Origin: Trinickia fusca
GTDB lineage: Bacteria; Pseudomonadota; Gammaproteobacteria; Burkholderiales; Burkholderiaceae
Direction: 5' to 3'
NCBI RefSeq assembly: GCF_003628145.1
Contig: NZ_RBZV01000007.1
Coordinates: forward strand, 124,001-188,000
Length of the DNA stretch: 64,000 nucleotides
The notes under the pieces are model-generated. The model was not told the DNA's origin. It saw only the letters and a list, made by a program, of their open reading frames with translations, and did no database searches. Within the stretch, counting starts at the first letter, position 1, and each line of letters starts with the position of its first letter. Positions 55,990-64,000 of the stretch are shown in pieces. Made by a program: the position numbers and the translations under genes.

Positions 55990-56643
55990 GGCTATTTCGA
56001 AACGTCTGCCCGAGGCTCAACATCCATTGCTGCTGCCAGTCGCACCAGCTCCAGCATGCCGAGGTTGCCGCATACGAGCGTGTGCCTCGCCCAGTACTGA
56101 CTGACCCATTAATCGCCGCGACGTCTTTGTCCTTTGGTCAGGTCCAGCAGCCCAGTCTGCATGGTATGCCCCTTTCAACGTATCCACCAAAGGTCAGTAA
56201 GATCAGCCGTCAAGATTTAGATTGCTTTGCAATGGCATTGAGCGCATTGTGAAGCCATCCGTGACGAGGATAAGCACCGGATCAGCGGCGCGCACAGCAA
56301 GTTGAGCAGGGCAAGCGCAAGCAAGCCGAAGCTCAAAATGACGGCGCCGAACATACATTTGAAATGCCCACTGCGCCTCAAACCACGGAACAGCGCGTCT
56401 GACATGCGTCAGTCGCGAGACTGCTGAAGAGCAGTCAGCAGAAGCCGGCTAAACGCCGGCTTTGTTTGTCTGACGGACTAGAAAATTGGCCGGAACCGAG
56501 GCGAAGCGGGAGGCCTCCATTCGACCGCCGGGCCAGGGAAACACTGAATTGTTCCTGAGGGACAGGAGCCGGGCGGGATGGCGGTTTCCGTGAGCGCATC
56601 ACCTACAATGTAAAGATGGTCGCGACCTATCGAGGAGGCTGCC
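55990..56643. other. Intergenic region with a terminator
   Basis: 654 bases without a confident gene. A terminator lies at 56442-56468. A minus-strand ORF at 56217-56405 (62 codons) has one hydrophobic stretch but no ribosome site and was not accepted. AT content rises between 56190 and 56240. Confidence 0.45.
56442..56468 (+). terminator. Intrinsic terminator
   Basis: An 8-bp stem AAGCCGGC / GCCGGCTT with loop TAAAC, followed by TGTTTG. No plus-strand gene ends just before it, which suggests an untranslated transcript or a lost gene upstream. Confidence 0.7.
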
Positions 56644-56799
56644 ATGACTCAGTCAATGATTACCTTTGTGGTCGGCCTGGCGGTCCTGTTGGTCGTCGCG
56701 TTCATGCTGGCGCAACGTTACATGCACGACCACAAAGGCGACGAGATGGTTCAGTGGCTCGATGCACATCACATGGGTTGGATGCACCGTAAGCATTGA
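56644..56799 (+). CDS. Small membrane protein with His-rich tail, 51 residues
   Basis: A short gene with a strong GGAGG ribosome site eight bases before the ATG. The product starts MTQSMITFVVGLAVLLVVAF, one membrane helix, then a tail rich in His and Met (RYMHDHKGDEMVQWLDAHHM, then GWMHRKH). The tail might bind a metal ion, but no family is recognised. It stands 168 bases before the DUF1488-type gene on the same strand. It is too short for most automatic gene callers. Confidence 0.65.
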   Translation: MTQSMITFVVGLAVLLVVAFMLAQRYMHDHKGDEMVQWLDAHHMGWMHRKH

Positions 56800-56967
56800 C
56801 GGCGCGGTCAACGATGCGTCAGGCAAAGCGGCTACGTTGACGCACAAATGGCGCACGCCTTGGCACTGAGGCGCGCGGACAGCGAGCGCGCGCAGAAGCG
56901 GCGCGAAAATGACGCCCGCATCAATGTCAACGCGAGCAAGTGGCGTTATATCTGTCAGGAGAGTTAG

Positions 56968-57234
56968 ATGGGAACAAGTGGCGTGACGCTCAACTTTCCT
57001 AATCCCAGTCGCACCTACGACGCTTCCCGACACTGTGTGTGCTTCTGGGGCTACGACAATTCTCGCGAGATTACCTTTCTGGTCGACGATGCGATGCTGG
57101 CGAAACTGAACTCCGACATGGGTTCTGGCGAGTTCGCCTTGCTTGCGGCCTTCGACCGCAACCGCGACCGGATTCTGGGACTCGCCAGAGACCTTTATAA
57201 GGGTGGTCCCCAGATCAGGTATACGATCTCGTGA
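56968..57234 (+). CDS. DUF1488-family protein
   Basis: An 88-residue small soluble protein. The pattern LNFPNPSRTYDASRHCVCFW, then FLVDDAMLAKL and AAFDRNRDRILGLARDLY, matches the DUF1488 family, which has no known function. AGGAG precedes ATG 56968. The gene lies between a small membrane-protein gene and the SagB/nitroreductase-like gene; whether they form an operon is unclear. Confidence 0.75.
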   Translation: MGTSGVTLNFPNPSRTYDASRHCVCFWGYDNSREITFLVDDAMLAKLNSDMGSGEFALLAAFDRNRDRILGLARDLYKGGPQIRYTIS

Positions 57235-57437
57235 GAGGGGCTAGACAGCGCCAATTATCTTGGCCGGTCCTTTGACAATGACCTGGGCCGGCGACGAGGA
57301 ATCGCCGGCGGCGCCGAAAGCGATGACAGCTGGCCGAAGCGCACCGGGTTCCACGACGTGATGACGGCCGCGCTCCAACGTCGAGCCATCCGGTTTTGTA
57401 CAGCCGCGTGTGCGGGTATTCCGGGTCTGAGTGGGAC

Positions 57438-59036
57438 ATGGATCGGTTAAAGCATGCGCTGCTTGATTATCACGAACGCAGCAAGCACCGTCTCAACTTC
57501 TACGCTCCTGGCCCTGCGGGGCTCGACTGGACAACCCAGCCGGATCCGTTCCGGGTGTTTCACGGCACGCTGCGCGTTGGTCTGCCGTTAGTCGCGGACA
57601 CCCTGGCCACGCGCTACAACGAGTTACGCTGCGGCACCTTGCCGCCCGCGCACGGATTCGATCTATCCAATCTGGCAATCCTGTTCGAACTCTCGCTCGG
57701 CTTGTCGGCGTGGAAATCCTATGGCGCTCAGCGGTGGGCACTGCGCTGCAACCCTTCGAGCGGAAATCTGCATCCGACTGAGGGCTATCTTCTGTGTCCG
57801 GCTCTGCCCGGCTTGCCCGCAGGCGTCTACCACTACGTGAGCCGGGATCATGCGTTTGAACATCGCGCTGCGGTGGACGAGCCGCAATGGACGGAGGCGT
57901 TTTCGGAAAGCGGTGTCCTGGTCGGCATAAGCTCGATCCATTGGCGCGAAGCGTGGAAATACGGCATGCGCGCCTGGCGCTACTGCCAACAGGATTGCGG
58001 CCATGTCATCGCTGCGATGAGTTACGCAGCGGCAGCGCTCGGCTGGCAGACGCGATTGATGGAGGCGGTTGCGGATGATGCAGTGGCCGACTTGCTTGGC
58101 GTGGAGCGCCGCGAAGATTTCAGGGAAGCGGAAACGGAGGCGCCGGATCTGTTGCTCTGGATTGGCAACCCTGAGACGCGGCCCGATCTTGAGAGCATGC
58201 TGATCGCTTTGGATAGGGCACAGTGGCACGGACGCGCAAATCAGCTGAGTTCGGGACATGTGGCGTGGCCGGACATCGATTCGATTCAACGCGCCACGCA
58301 CAAGACCCGTACTCGCGAACCACGCTTGCAGAATCCGGAGCAGTTTTCAGCACCGGCGACGCCAGCCCTCGATCTCAGCTTCGCCCGAATCGCCAGACAG
58401 CGTCGCAGCGCTGTGAAATTCGATGGCACGACGCGCATCAGCGACGCGGCTTTGTTCAGCATGCTGGCGTGTCTGCTGACACATCCCGACACGCCGCCGT
58501 GGAATGCGCTGATGTCTCCTGCCGCAGTGCACGCGGCGCTATTGGTGCACCGCGTCGACGGCCTGGAGCCGGGCCTTTATATGCTCGTGAGAGCTCCGGG
58601 AGCGCTGCCGGAACTCAAACGGTCTCTGCGTCCGGAATGGTTGTGGCAAAAGACCGGGCCGGACCATCTGCCGCTCTATCTTCTACTGCCTTACGATTTG
58701 CGCGCGGCGGCAAAGTCGATTTGCTGCCACCAGGATATCGGCGCTGATTCCTGCTTTGCGCTGGGGATGATCGCGAGATTCGAAATCGCCTTGAAACAAC
58801 CATGGCGATATCGCTATCTTTTCTGGGAATGCGGCATTCTCGGCCAAACGCTCTATCTCGAAGCTGAGGCTGCCGGAGTTCGCGCCACGGGGATCGGCTG
58901 TTTTTTTGACGATGAAATGCACACACTACTCGGAGTGAAGGATCACACCTGGCAAAGCCTGTATCACTTCACCGTCGGTGGCGCGGTGGACGATCAACGC
59001 CTGTCCGTAGTTCCGGCGTATGAGGTTCAGCCTTGA
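57438..59036 (+). CDS. SagB-type nitroreductase-fold dehydrogenase, two domains
   Basis: A 532-residue protein with two nitroreductase-like FMN domains in tandem. The first (about 45-270) has NPSSGNLHPTEGYLLC, the characteristic SagB/ThcOx stretch, and AMSYAAAALGWQTRLMEAV. The second (about 310-525) has ARQRRSAVKFDGTTRISDAA, QDIGADSCFALGMIARFEIA and AAGVRATGIGCFFDD. SagB-type enzymes oxidise azolines in thiazole/oxazole peptides, but stand-alone double-domain relatives of unknown role are common. No cyclodehydratase or obvious precursor peptide is in the window. ATG 57438 is chosen over an in-frame TTG at 57396. Confidence 0.85.
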   Translation: MDRLKHALLDYHERSKHRLNFYAPGPAGLDWTTQPDPFRVFHGTLRVGLPLVADTLATRYNELRCGTLPPAHGFDLSNLAILFELSLGLSAWKSYGAQRWALRCNPSSGNLHPTEGYLLCPALPGLPAGVYHYVSRDHAFEHRAAVDEPQWTEAFSESGVLVGISSIHWREAWKYGMRAWRYCQQDCGHVIAAMSYAAAALGWQTRLMEAVADDAVADLLGVERREDFREAETEAPDLLLWIGNPETRPDLESMLIALDRAQWHGRANQLSSGHVAWPDIDSIQRATHKTRTREPRLQNPEQFSAPATPALDLSFARIARQRRSAVKFDGTTRISDAALFSMLACLLTHPDTPPWNALMSPAAVHAALLVHRVDGLEPGLYMLVRAPGALPELKRSLRPEWLWQKTGPDHLPLYLLLPYDLRAAAKSICCHQDIGADSCFALGMIARFEIALKQPWRYRYLFWECGILGQTLYLEAEAAGVRATGIGCFFDDEMHTLLGVKDHTWQSLYHFTVGGAVDDQRLSVVPAYEVQP

Positions 59037-59209
59037 GGGGGGATGACCCAACCAGGCTGTTCGGGCGGCGGTATCACCGCGCTACGCTGTCGGCGCTCAC
59101 GTAGGTCGGCGATGATTGCGCAGTCGACGTACCGGAGACTCCGCCCCTTCTTTTTCGATAGAATCGAGCAGAAGACCAATCATAAATTCGGCCAAATTCA
59201 GGCACTTCG

Positions 59210-59764
59210 ATGTTCATCCAGCACGTGTCTCAAGCTCTTCCCGGTAACCTGTGCGCAGAGTTACTGGACTTCGCACGCCAGCAAGCTTTTGAGGCCGCAC
59301 CTGTCAACTTCTATGGCGAGATGCAGCGTCAGGAGTCGGTACGCAACAACGATCGATTCGAATGGGACAATCCTGAGCTTGCGCAGCGGCTCCAAGATTG
59401 TCTCTCGCAGGCGATGGGGAATGACTTTCCTCGCCTGCTCGACGGCATGCGCTACGTCGCGGCGGGAAGCCACTTCCGGATCTATCGCTACAGGCCCGGC
59501 CAGTATTTCAAACCTCACCGGGACGGTTCGTATCAGGACGGACCGAACGAGAGTCTGGTCACGGCGCTTTTTTACCTCAACGATGCCGATGGCGGAGAGA
59601 CAATCTTGATGCCCTACGGGCTGCGCGAACAATGGGCGCATCGACCCGTTTCACCGCGTGCAGGAGATGCACTTCTTTTCGAGCATCGTGTGTGGCACGA
59701 GGGCAGGCCAGTCCACTCGGGCGAGAAGTACGTGCTTCGCACGGACCTTTTTTACGCCGAGTAG
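59210..59764 (+). CDS. 2-oxoglutarate/Fe(II) dioxygenase, prolyl-4-hydroxylase-like
   Basis: A 184-residue dioxygenase. The iron site is visible as His103-x-Asp105 (KPHRDGSY) and His163 (VWHEGRP), followed by Arg for 2-oxoglutarate in KYVLRTDLFY. The fold resembles the 2OG-FeII_Oxy family of prolyl 4-hydroxylases. It is a lone cytoplasmic enzyme; its substrate is unknown. No strong ribosome site precedes ATG 59210. It follows the SagB-type gene by 173 bases on the same strand. Confidence 0.88.
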   Translation: MFIQHVSQALPGNLCAELLDFARQQAFEAAPVNFYGEMQRQESVRNNDRFEWDNPELAQRLQDCLSQAMGNDFPRLLDGMRYVAAGSHFRIYRYRPGQYFKPHRDGSYQDGPNESLVTALFYLNDADGGETILMPYGLREQWAHRPVSPRAGDALLFEHRVWHEGRPVHSGEKYVLRTDLFYAE

Positions 59765-59776
59765 CGTACAACGAGC

Positions 59777-59861
59777 CTAATCTTCCACTGGCTGCCGCGC
59801 GGCCCAATCGCTGCGCACGAGACCATACGGCGCGCTGTCGGACACCTCGTCACCGACGATC
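59777..59861 (-). pseudogene. Relic of a GNAT acetyltransferase gene (3' end)
   Basis: 70 bases (59792-59861) match the 3' end of the GNAT gene at 41144-41213 at about 90% identity. The frame reads IVGDEVSDSAPYGLVRSDWA and ends in its own stop at 59777, against IVGDEVSDSALYGLIRSDWA in the intact gene. Nothing recognisable of the gene remains upstream of this part. Confidence 0.75.
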
Positions 59862-59891
59862 TGGTTTCGTAAGCGTCGATCCGTTTTCAGA

Positions 59892-60401
59892 TCAGGGGAA
59901 GATCGGCGTCGTGGGCTCGGCGCCGCGCAGATCGGCTTGCGGAAAGTGTTGCTTCACCAACTCCTCGATCTCATGCTCTCGCGACACCGGTACATCGGCC
60001 ATGAGCAACAGTTGGCCGTCTCGTATGGCGTCACGAAAGCGAGCGAGTAGGGAGTTCGGTTCAGCGACGCCGATCATGGCGGCCGTCCAGGCTCCGAATC
60101 CGGCGCCTGCCAGCGTCATCGCGACGACGGCACCGCCCGCGATGGTCAGCCCAGCCGGAGGAAACACGAGCGCAACGAGGCCGAGAAACGCGCCTGTCGC
60201 ACCGCCGAGCGTCACGCCGCGTTCGAGCGCGTGAATCACGTCGCTGCTTTGCAGTAGCGAGGCTTCGGGCAGTTGTTCGAGCGTGACGCTGTGATTCGCG
60301 AGGACATGGATATGCCGCCAGGTGATGCGAGCCCGCAGCAAGTCGTCGACGATGGCCTTTGCCATTGCCGCGTCCGGCACGAGAAAGTAGAGGCGCCTCA
60401 T
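59892..60401 (-). CDS. DUF1269-like membrane protein with glycine-zipper segment
   Basis: A 169-residue protein. Residues 1-60 form a small alpha/beta domain (MRRLYFLVPDAAMAKAIVDD, LLRARITWRHIHVLAN). Residues about 62-112 are a Gly/Ala-rich double membrane segment (GVTLGGATGAFLGLVALVF, then AGGAVVAMTLAGAGFGAW), and the C-terminal part returns to a soluble domain. The overall pattern fits the DUF1269 group of unknown function. It is divergent from the LysR-type regulator. Confidence 0.7.
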   Translation of the reverse strand: MRRLYFLVPDAAMAKAIVDDLLRARITWRHIHVLANHSVTLEQLPEASLLQSSDVIHALERGVTLGGATGAFLGLVALVFPPAGLTIAGGAVVAMTLAGAGFGAWTAAMIGVAEPNSLLARFRDAIRDGQLLLMADVPVSREHEIEELVKQHFPQADLRGAEPTTPIFP

Positions 60402-60595
60402 GATGTGACTCCCTCAGTCAAGAGGTCATCATCCGCAACGTGCGATGATATTTATCATACGCCTCGCTCGCCCGTTGGAAGGTGCGCAGGCGTACGGCCG
60501 GAGGGGGAGGGACCCGCCTCGGAGATACCGCGCGAGCGCTGCCACGACCCAACCACCCCCAGCAACCGTACAGCTCAAACCGAACAGGCACGCAC

Positions 60596-61504
60596 ATGGA
60601 CCGGATGGCGGCGATGGAGACGTTTGTAGCCGTAGTGGACGCGGGTTCATTTACCGCGGCTGCTCGTCAGCTCAAGTTGGGGCAGCCGGCCGTGTCGAAG
60701 TCGATCGCGCAACTCGAGGAACGCCTGAACGCGCGGCTACTACTGCGCTCGACCCGAGGCTTGACGCCGACGGCCGAAGGGCAGCGTTTTTATGAGCACG
60801 CGCGCCGTGCGATCGACGAAGCGGATCAAGCCGAGCAGGCGGTCCGCGAATCGTCGGCGGGGCTCTCGGGACGGTTGCGTATCGCCGCCGCCGTGACCTT
60901 TGCGCGACTGCACGTGCTGCCGGCGCTCAAGTCCTTTCTCGACGAGCATCCGAAGCTGCACATCGACATCATCCTTGACGATCGTTCGATCGACCTGCTC
61001 GAAGAGGGCGTGGACGTGGCGTTGCGTATGGGCCCGCTCGACGACTCGAGCATGACCGCACGACGTATCGTGAGCGGCCGGCGTCTGGTGGTCGGCACCC
61101 CACGCTATTTTGCGGAAGCCGGTATTCCTCATACCCCAGCCGACCTGAGCCGGCATCAGGCGATCGTCTATTCGCTCAGGGGCGGCGGAGAATCTTGGTC
61201 GTTCACCCGGGGCGACGGCACCGAAGCCGCTGTGGCAGTGTCCGGCCGTGTGAGGGTGAGTGCCGCTGAGGGCATGCGCGCGGCAGTGTTGAGCCACATG
61301 GGGCTCGCGGTGGCCTCGGAGTGGATGTTTTCGCCCGAACTCGCCGATGGCACCGTGCAGGCGGTACTCACGGACTGGATGCTGCCGCCGATCGACGTCT
61401 GGGCTATTTTCCCGTCCGGCCGCATGGCGACGACGAAGGCTCGCGCCTTCGTCGCTTTCGTCGAACACCTGCTAACGCAAGGTCGGGCTGGTACGGCCGT
61501 ATAG
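60596..61504 (+). CDS. LysR-family transcriptional regulator
   Basis: A 302-residue LysR regulator. The N-terminal winged helix is MDRMAAMETFVAVVDAGSFT followed by AARQLKLGQPAVSKSIAQLE. The effector domain is the usual periplasmic-binding-protein-like fold (SGRLRIAAAVTFARLHVLPA, LLEEGVDVALRMGPLDDSSM). ATG 60596 is the family start; an in-frame codon at 60482 adds an unlikely tail. It is convergent with the peroxiredoxin gene (34-base gap), so direct control of that gene is possible but not shown. Confidence 0.94.
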   Translation: MDRMAAMETFVAVVDAGSFTAAARQLKLGQPAVSKSIAQLEERLNARLLLRSTRGLTPTAEGQRFYEHARRAIDEADQAEQAVRESSAGLSGRLRIAAAVTFARLHVLPALKSFLDEHPKLHIDIILDDRSIDLLEEGVDVALRMGPLDDSSMTARRIVSGRRLVVGTPRYFAEAGIPHTPADLSRHQAIVYSLRGGGESWSFTRGDGTEAAVAVSGRVRVSAAEGMRAAVLSHMGLAVASEWMFSPELADGTVQAVLTDWMLPPIDVWAIFPSGRMATTKARAFVAFVEHLLTQGRAGTAV

Positions 61505-61538
61505 GCTCACATACACGCGGTGCATGCGGACAGGCGGC

Positions 61539-62231
61539 TTAGACCTTGGCCGCAGCGCTTTCGAGTATCGGCAACATCTCGGCCGGATCGGGCCGATGCG
61601 TGTAGTCAGGGTTGACGTCCGCATACAGCACGATGCCGTCTCGACCGATCACGTAACGTGCCGGCATCGGCAGCGTCCAGCTCGGGTCGTTGTTGAACGC
61701 CGGCAAATCGTTTTTCAGTTGCTTGTAAAGCTCGACGAGATAGTCCTGCAGCGCGAAACGCAAACCGAAGGCTGTGCCGATCTCGCCGTGCGCGTCGCTC
61801 AGCACCGGAAAGCCCAGCTTGTTGTCGCGCACCGACTTGCGGCTGTTGACCTGCGTCTGCGGCGAGATGGCGACTACATTGGCCCCGTACGCTTGGATCC
61901 GAGGCAGCGCTTCGTTCAAGGCTTGCAGTTCGAGATTGCAATACGGGCACCACACGCCGCGATAGAACGTGATGACCAATGGCCCTTGCGCGAGCAGATC
62001 GACGGAGGACACCTCATTGCCGTTCTGGTCTTTCAGGCTGAATTGCGGCGCCAGGTCGCCGACCTTGAGCGCGCGGCTCGCCTGACCGCTCGCGATCAGT
62101 TCCGCCGTCGCGCGCTCCATGATCGGATGGATTTCCGGCGGGGCGTTGTACGGGGGCTTGCCGGCCTTGAAATCGGCCTTGAAGGCGTCGAGTTTGTCTT
62201 GCAGCGACAGGGTCGATTGAGAGGTGTTCAT
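61539..62231 (-). CDS. AhpC/TSA-type peroxiredoxin-like protein
   Basis: A 230-residue thioredoxin-fold protein. The core has LKVGDLAPQFSLKDQNGNEV, the active-site TFYRGVWCPYCNLELQAL with the CPYC pair, and VVAISPQTQVNSRKSVRDNK, as in the AhpC/TSA group. The extra N-terminal helix (SLQDKLDAFKADFKAGKPPY) is typical of the subgroup annotated as peroxiredoxin-like. It probably reduces peroxides or acts as a thiol oxidoreductase. The start 62231 has GAGGAG upstream; an in-frame start 24 codons earlier lacks one. Confidence 0.88.
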   Translation of the reverse strand: MNTSQSTLSLQDKLDAFKADFKAGKPPYNAPPEIHPIMERATAELIASGQASRALKVGDLAPQFSLKDQNGNEVSSVDLLAQGPLVITFYRGVWCPYCNLELQALNEALPRIQAYGANVVAISPQTQVNSRKSVRDNKLGFPVLSDAHGEIGTAFGLRFALQDYLVELYKQLKNDLPAFNNDPSWTLPMPARYVIGRDGIVLYADVNPDYTHRPDPAEMLPILESAAAKV

Positions 62232-62334
62232 GATCTGCTCCTCGTTGGATGACGGTGAGCAGATGATGAAACGTGAGGCGGCCGCGAAGAAGACGGCCGT
62301 CATCGATAACAGTCATTCCCGACAGGCATGCGGA

Positions 62335-63771
62335 TCAGCTTCTGACCTTGCGCAAGTGGCTGTCCCACGCAGCCGTGCGATCGCGAATGTATTCGCCGAT
62401 CTCCGCGCTCGTGTTCAACTGTGGCTGAACGTGATCGAATCGGCCGTGCTCGTCCGGAATCGGCAGCTTCGAAACGCGCCATGCATGGATGCGTTCGAGC
62501 GTGCTCGGCGTCGAGACATTGGGCCGGCTTCCGTCAGGCCCCGATTGAGGTGGCAGGATCGATGCGAGCGGATCGTCGGCGCGCGGATCGCTCAGCGTGA
62601 GCACGTCGGCCAGGCTCGGCGCCGCGGCGTCGCGCTTGGTCAGCGGCGGCACGTTCCAACGGTCTTCAATGGTCTTGAGCACGCTCGTGTGGTCGATGGT
62701 GCCGCTTTGCGCGCGGTACACCGTGCCGGCCTCGATGCGAGGCGAGATGAGCAGGGACGGTACGCGCACGCCAAAGCGTGCGAAGTCGAAGTTGTCGAAT
62801 TCGCCGATCGAATTGTCGGGGGGCGTGGCCGTCGCCGGCGGCGCGACGTGATCGTAATTGCCGCCGTGCTCGTCATAAGTGATGATCAGCAGCGTGTCGT
62901 TCCAGGCGGGGCTGCTGCGCAACGTGCGGTAGACCTGATAGATCAGTTGCTCGCCCTTCGCGACGTCGTAGTTCGGATGCTGGCTGTTGCCGTTTGCGCT
63001 GAAATCGGGCTCGAGAAACGTATAAGCGGGCAGCTCACCCGATGCCGCGCGGCGCTGAAAGTCGGGAAACAGGCCGAAATGACTTTCGTCGGCATGGAGC
63101 GTGTCGGGGAAATCGGTGCGCGTCAGCGGCGCACGGTTATACCCGAAGATCGCCCAGTCGATGCCATTGTCCGCGAGGCGGCCATAAATGCTCGGGCAGG
63201 TGAACGATTTGACGTGATTGTCGAGCCGCCCTTGCGAGGTGGCCGCAGCCGCGAACGCGCGGTTCGGCACGGTCTGCGTCGGCACCGAGGCGAACCACTG
63301 GTCACACACTGCGTAGCCGCGAGCGAGCGCGGACATGACGGGCAGCATGTCGGGCGTGTACATCTGCATGATGTCGGCGCTCTGGGTGCCCGGCAGCGAA
63401 TCGCTATAGTGATGCGCGATATCGTAGTCGATCGCGCTCTTGAAGTTCAGCACGAAGCCGCGGTTGCTGGGCTTCGTGCCGGCAGCCGGATGCATCGTCG
63501 AGAACAACTGCATGTTCGTGTTGTAGAAGCCTTCGCCTGGATCGGCACCGGGCTTGAAGTAGGCATTGGCCATCCCCGCCGTGATCTTGCTCATTGCAAC
63601 GTTGCGCCCACTGTCGTCAGGGTTCGATTCGTCGCCGGTCAGGCCTTCGAACGGGGCGCCCGAGGGCGTCTTGCGGTTGCCGTCATAAAGGAATCCGAGC
63701 ATCTGGTCGAATGAGCGGTTCTCCAGCATCAATTGAACGATGTGCTTGATCTGAGAAAGCTGATTGGCCAT
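62335..63771 (-). CDS. Phosphoesterase-superfamily protein (phospholipase C/AcpA-like)
   Basis: A 478-residue member of the same superfamily as the proteins at 26.2 and 30.8 kb. It has QIKHIVQLMLENRSFDQMLG near the N-terminus, LIITYDEHGGNYDHVAPPAT and FGVRVPSLLISPRIEAGTVY, and IDHTSVLKTIEDRW, the metal and nucleophile regions of phospholipase C-type enzymes. The two C-terminal domains of true phospholipase C are lacking. No signal peptide is seen, either with start 63771 (GGAGA upstream) or with the open extension to 63930, which is odd for a family that is usually exported. The substrate is unknown. Confidence 0.85.
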   Translation of the reverse strand: MANQLSQIKHIVQLMLENRSFDQMLGFLYDGNRKTPSGAPFEGLTGDESNPDDSGRNVAMSKITAGMANAYFKPGADPGEGFYNTNMQLFSTMHPAAGTKPSNRGFVLNFKSAIDYDIAHHYSDSLPGTQSADIMQMYTPDMLPVMSALARGYAVCDQWFASVPTQTVPNRAFAAAATSQGRLDNHVKSFTCPSIYGRLADNGIDWAIFGYNRAPLTRTDFPDTLHADESHFGLFPDFQRRAASGELPAYTFLEPDFSANGNSQHPNYDVAKGEQLIYQVYRTLRSSPAWNDTLLIITYDEHGGNYDHVAPPATATPPDNSIGEFDNFDFARFGVRVPSLLISPRIEAGTVYRAQSGTIDHTSVLKTIEDRWNVPPLTKRDAAAPSLADVLTLSDPRADDPLASILPPQSGPDGSRPNVSTPSTLERIHAWRVSKLPIPDEHGRFDHVQPQLNTSAEIGEYIRDRTAAWDSHLRKVRS

Positions 63772-64000
63772 GTCGTGTCTCCAGGGCGTGGGGAATGGGG
63801 CTGATGCAGCGAGTTCGTTAGACCGCCGCGAACCGGTTGGTTGCATTGCGCTTCGATGCGCTGTGCGGGATGGGATGGCCTGTATGTTGTTCTTGATTTG
63901 TGTCATTTTTCTTTTGCATCGAGCGTACACCTGGACAGAGGGCGTCCTCTTCCTGTCGAGGTTGACAGGTCCAGAGAGAACTTTTGCACACTCTCGGAGC
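63772..64000. other. Upstream region at the window edge
   Basis: 229 bases upstream of the phosphoesterase gene with no recognisable gene. Promoter elements are expected here but none is clear. It includes A/T-rich TGTTGTTCTTGATTTGTG (63885-63902). Confidence 0.4.

Noticed and set aside
54961-56100. 379-codon plus-strand open frame opposite the patatin gene
   Set aside because: Composition-driven shadow (Arg/His/Gln rich); the patatin catalytic motifs on the minus strand are intact.
56217-56405. 62-codon minus-strand ORF with one hydrophobic stretch
   Set aside because: No ribosome site and no recognisable family; it could be real but cannot be supported.

Overview
The window is high-GC, double-strand coding-dense DNA typical of a beta-proteobacterial Burkholderiaceae chromosome (Burkholderia / Paraburkholderia / Trinickia group). 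The evidence is gene content: a cepacian-type exopolysaccharide cluster (bce-II order), Burkholderia-style porin, H-NS and HU/H1-like proteins, a phosphocholine-type phospholipase C, and a formate dehydrogenase plus selenocysteine locus. The genus call is inference from gene content, not from a database search.

Layout. 1-9.5 kb: end of an unknown gene; a chemoreceptor behind a sigma-28-type promoter; a GntP-type permease divergent from its probable sigma-54 activator, with a good -24/-12 promoter and two matching palindromes between them; a lipoprotein; an H-NS-like protein; a nucleoside salvage operon (NupC, Cdd, nucleoside hydrolase); a cupin. 9.9-15.3 kb: secreted collagenase, a secreted NucA/NucB-type nuclease, and directly behind it an unusual protein joining a degenerate four-domain MoeA to a SMI1/KNR4 (SUKH) immunity-type domain. 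15.4-25.4 kb: the cepacian bce-II-like cluster (rmd, gmd, acyltransferase, Wzx flippase, double glycosyltransferase, acyltransferase, galU). 25.7-34 kb: lipoprotein, phospholipase C, HU/H1-like protein, di-haem cytochrome c peroxidase, AcpA-like phosphatase, porin.

34.5-46.2 kb is a nearly self-contained selenocysteine system. It holds fdnG with an in-frame UGA (Sec197) and a bSECIS-like hairpin, then fdnH, fdnI, fdhE, selA, selB and the tRNA-Sec gene. An orphan PilV/shufflon-type pilus tip protein and a GNAT acetyltransferase sit inside it, between fdnI and fdhE. selD is not in the window.

46.25-49.3 kb, just downstream of selC, looks like a small decayed island. It has a Phd/VapC toxin-antitoxin pair with a palindromic operator, a lower-GC gene of unknown function, a degenerate copy of the tRNA-Sec 3' end, and a ParE fragment abutting an IS3 OrfA-like fragment. 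49.6-53.6 kb is an IclR regulator with a polar amino-acid ABC transporter and a HutG-like formimidoylglutamase in one overlapping operon. 53.9-64 kb is mixed: alpha/beta hydrolase, patatin, two small proteins, a SagB/nitroreductase-like double-domain protein, a 2OG-Fe dioxygenase, a DUF1269-like membrane protein, a LysR regulator convergent with a peroxiredoxin, and a third phosphoesterase-superfamily protein. Short relics of selB (53.6 kb) and of the GNAT gene (59.8 kb) lie in this stretch.

The most interesting candidate system is the secreted NucA/NucB nuclease followed by the MoeA-SUKH fusion (12.1-15.3 kb), read as a toxin-immunity-like pair in which a MoeA scaffold that has lost its catalytic motif carries the immunity domain.
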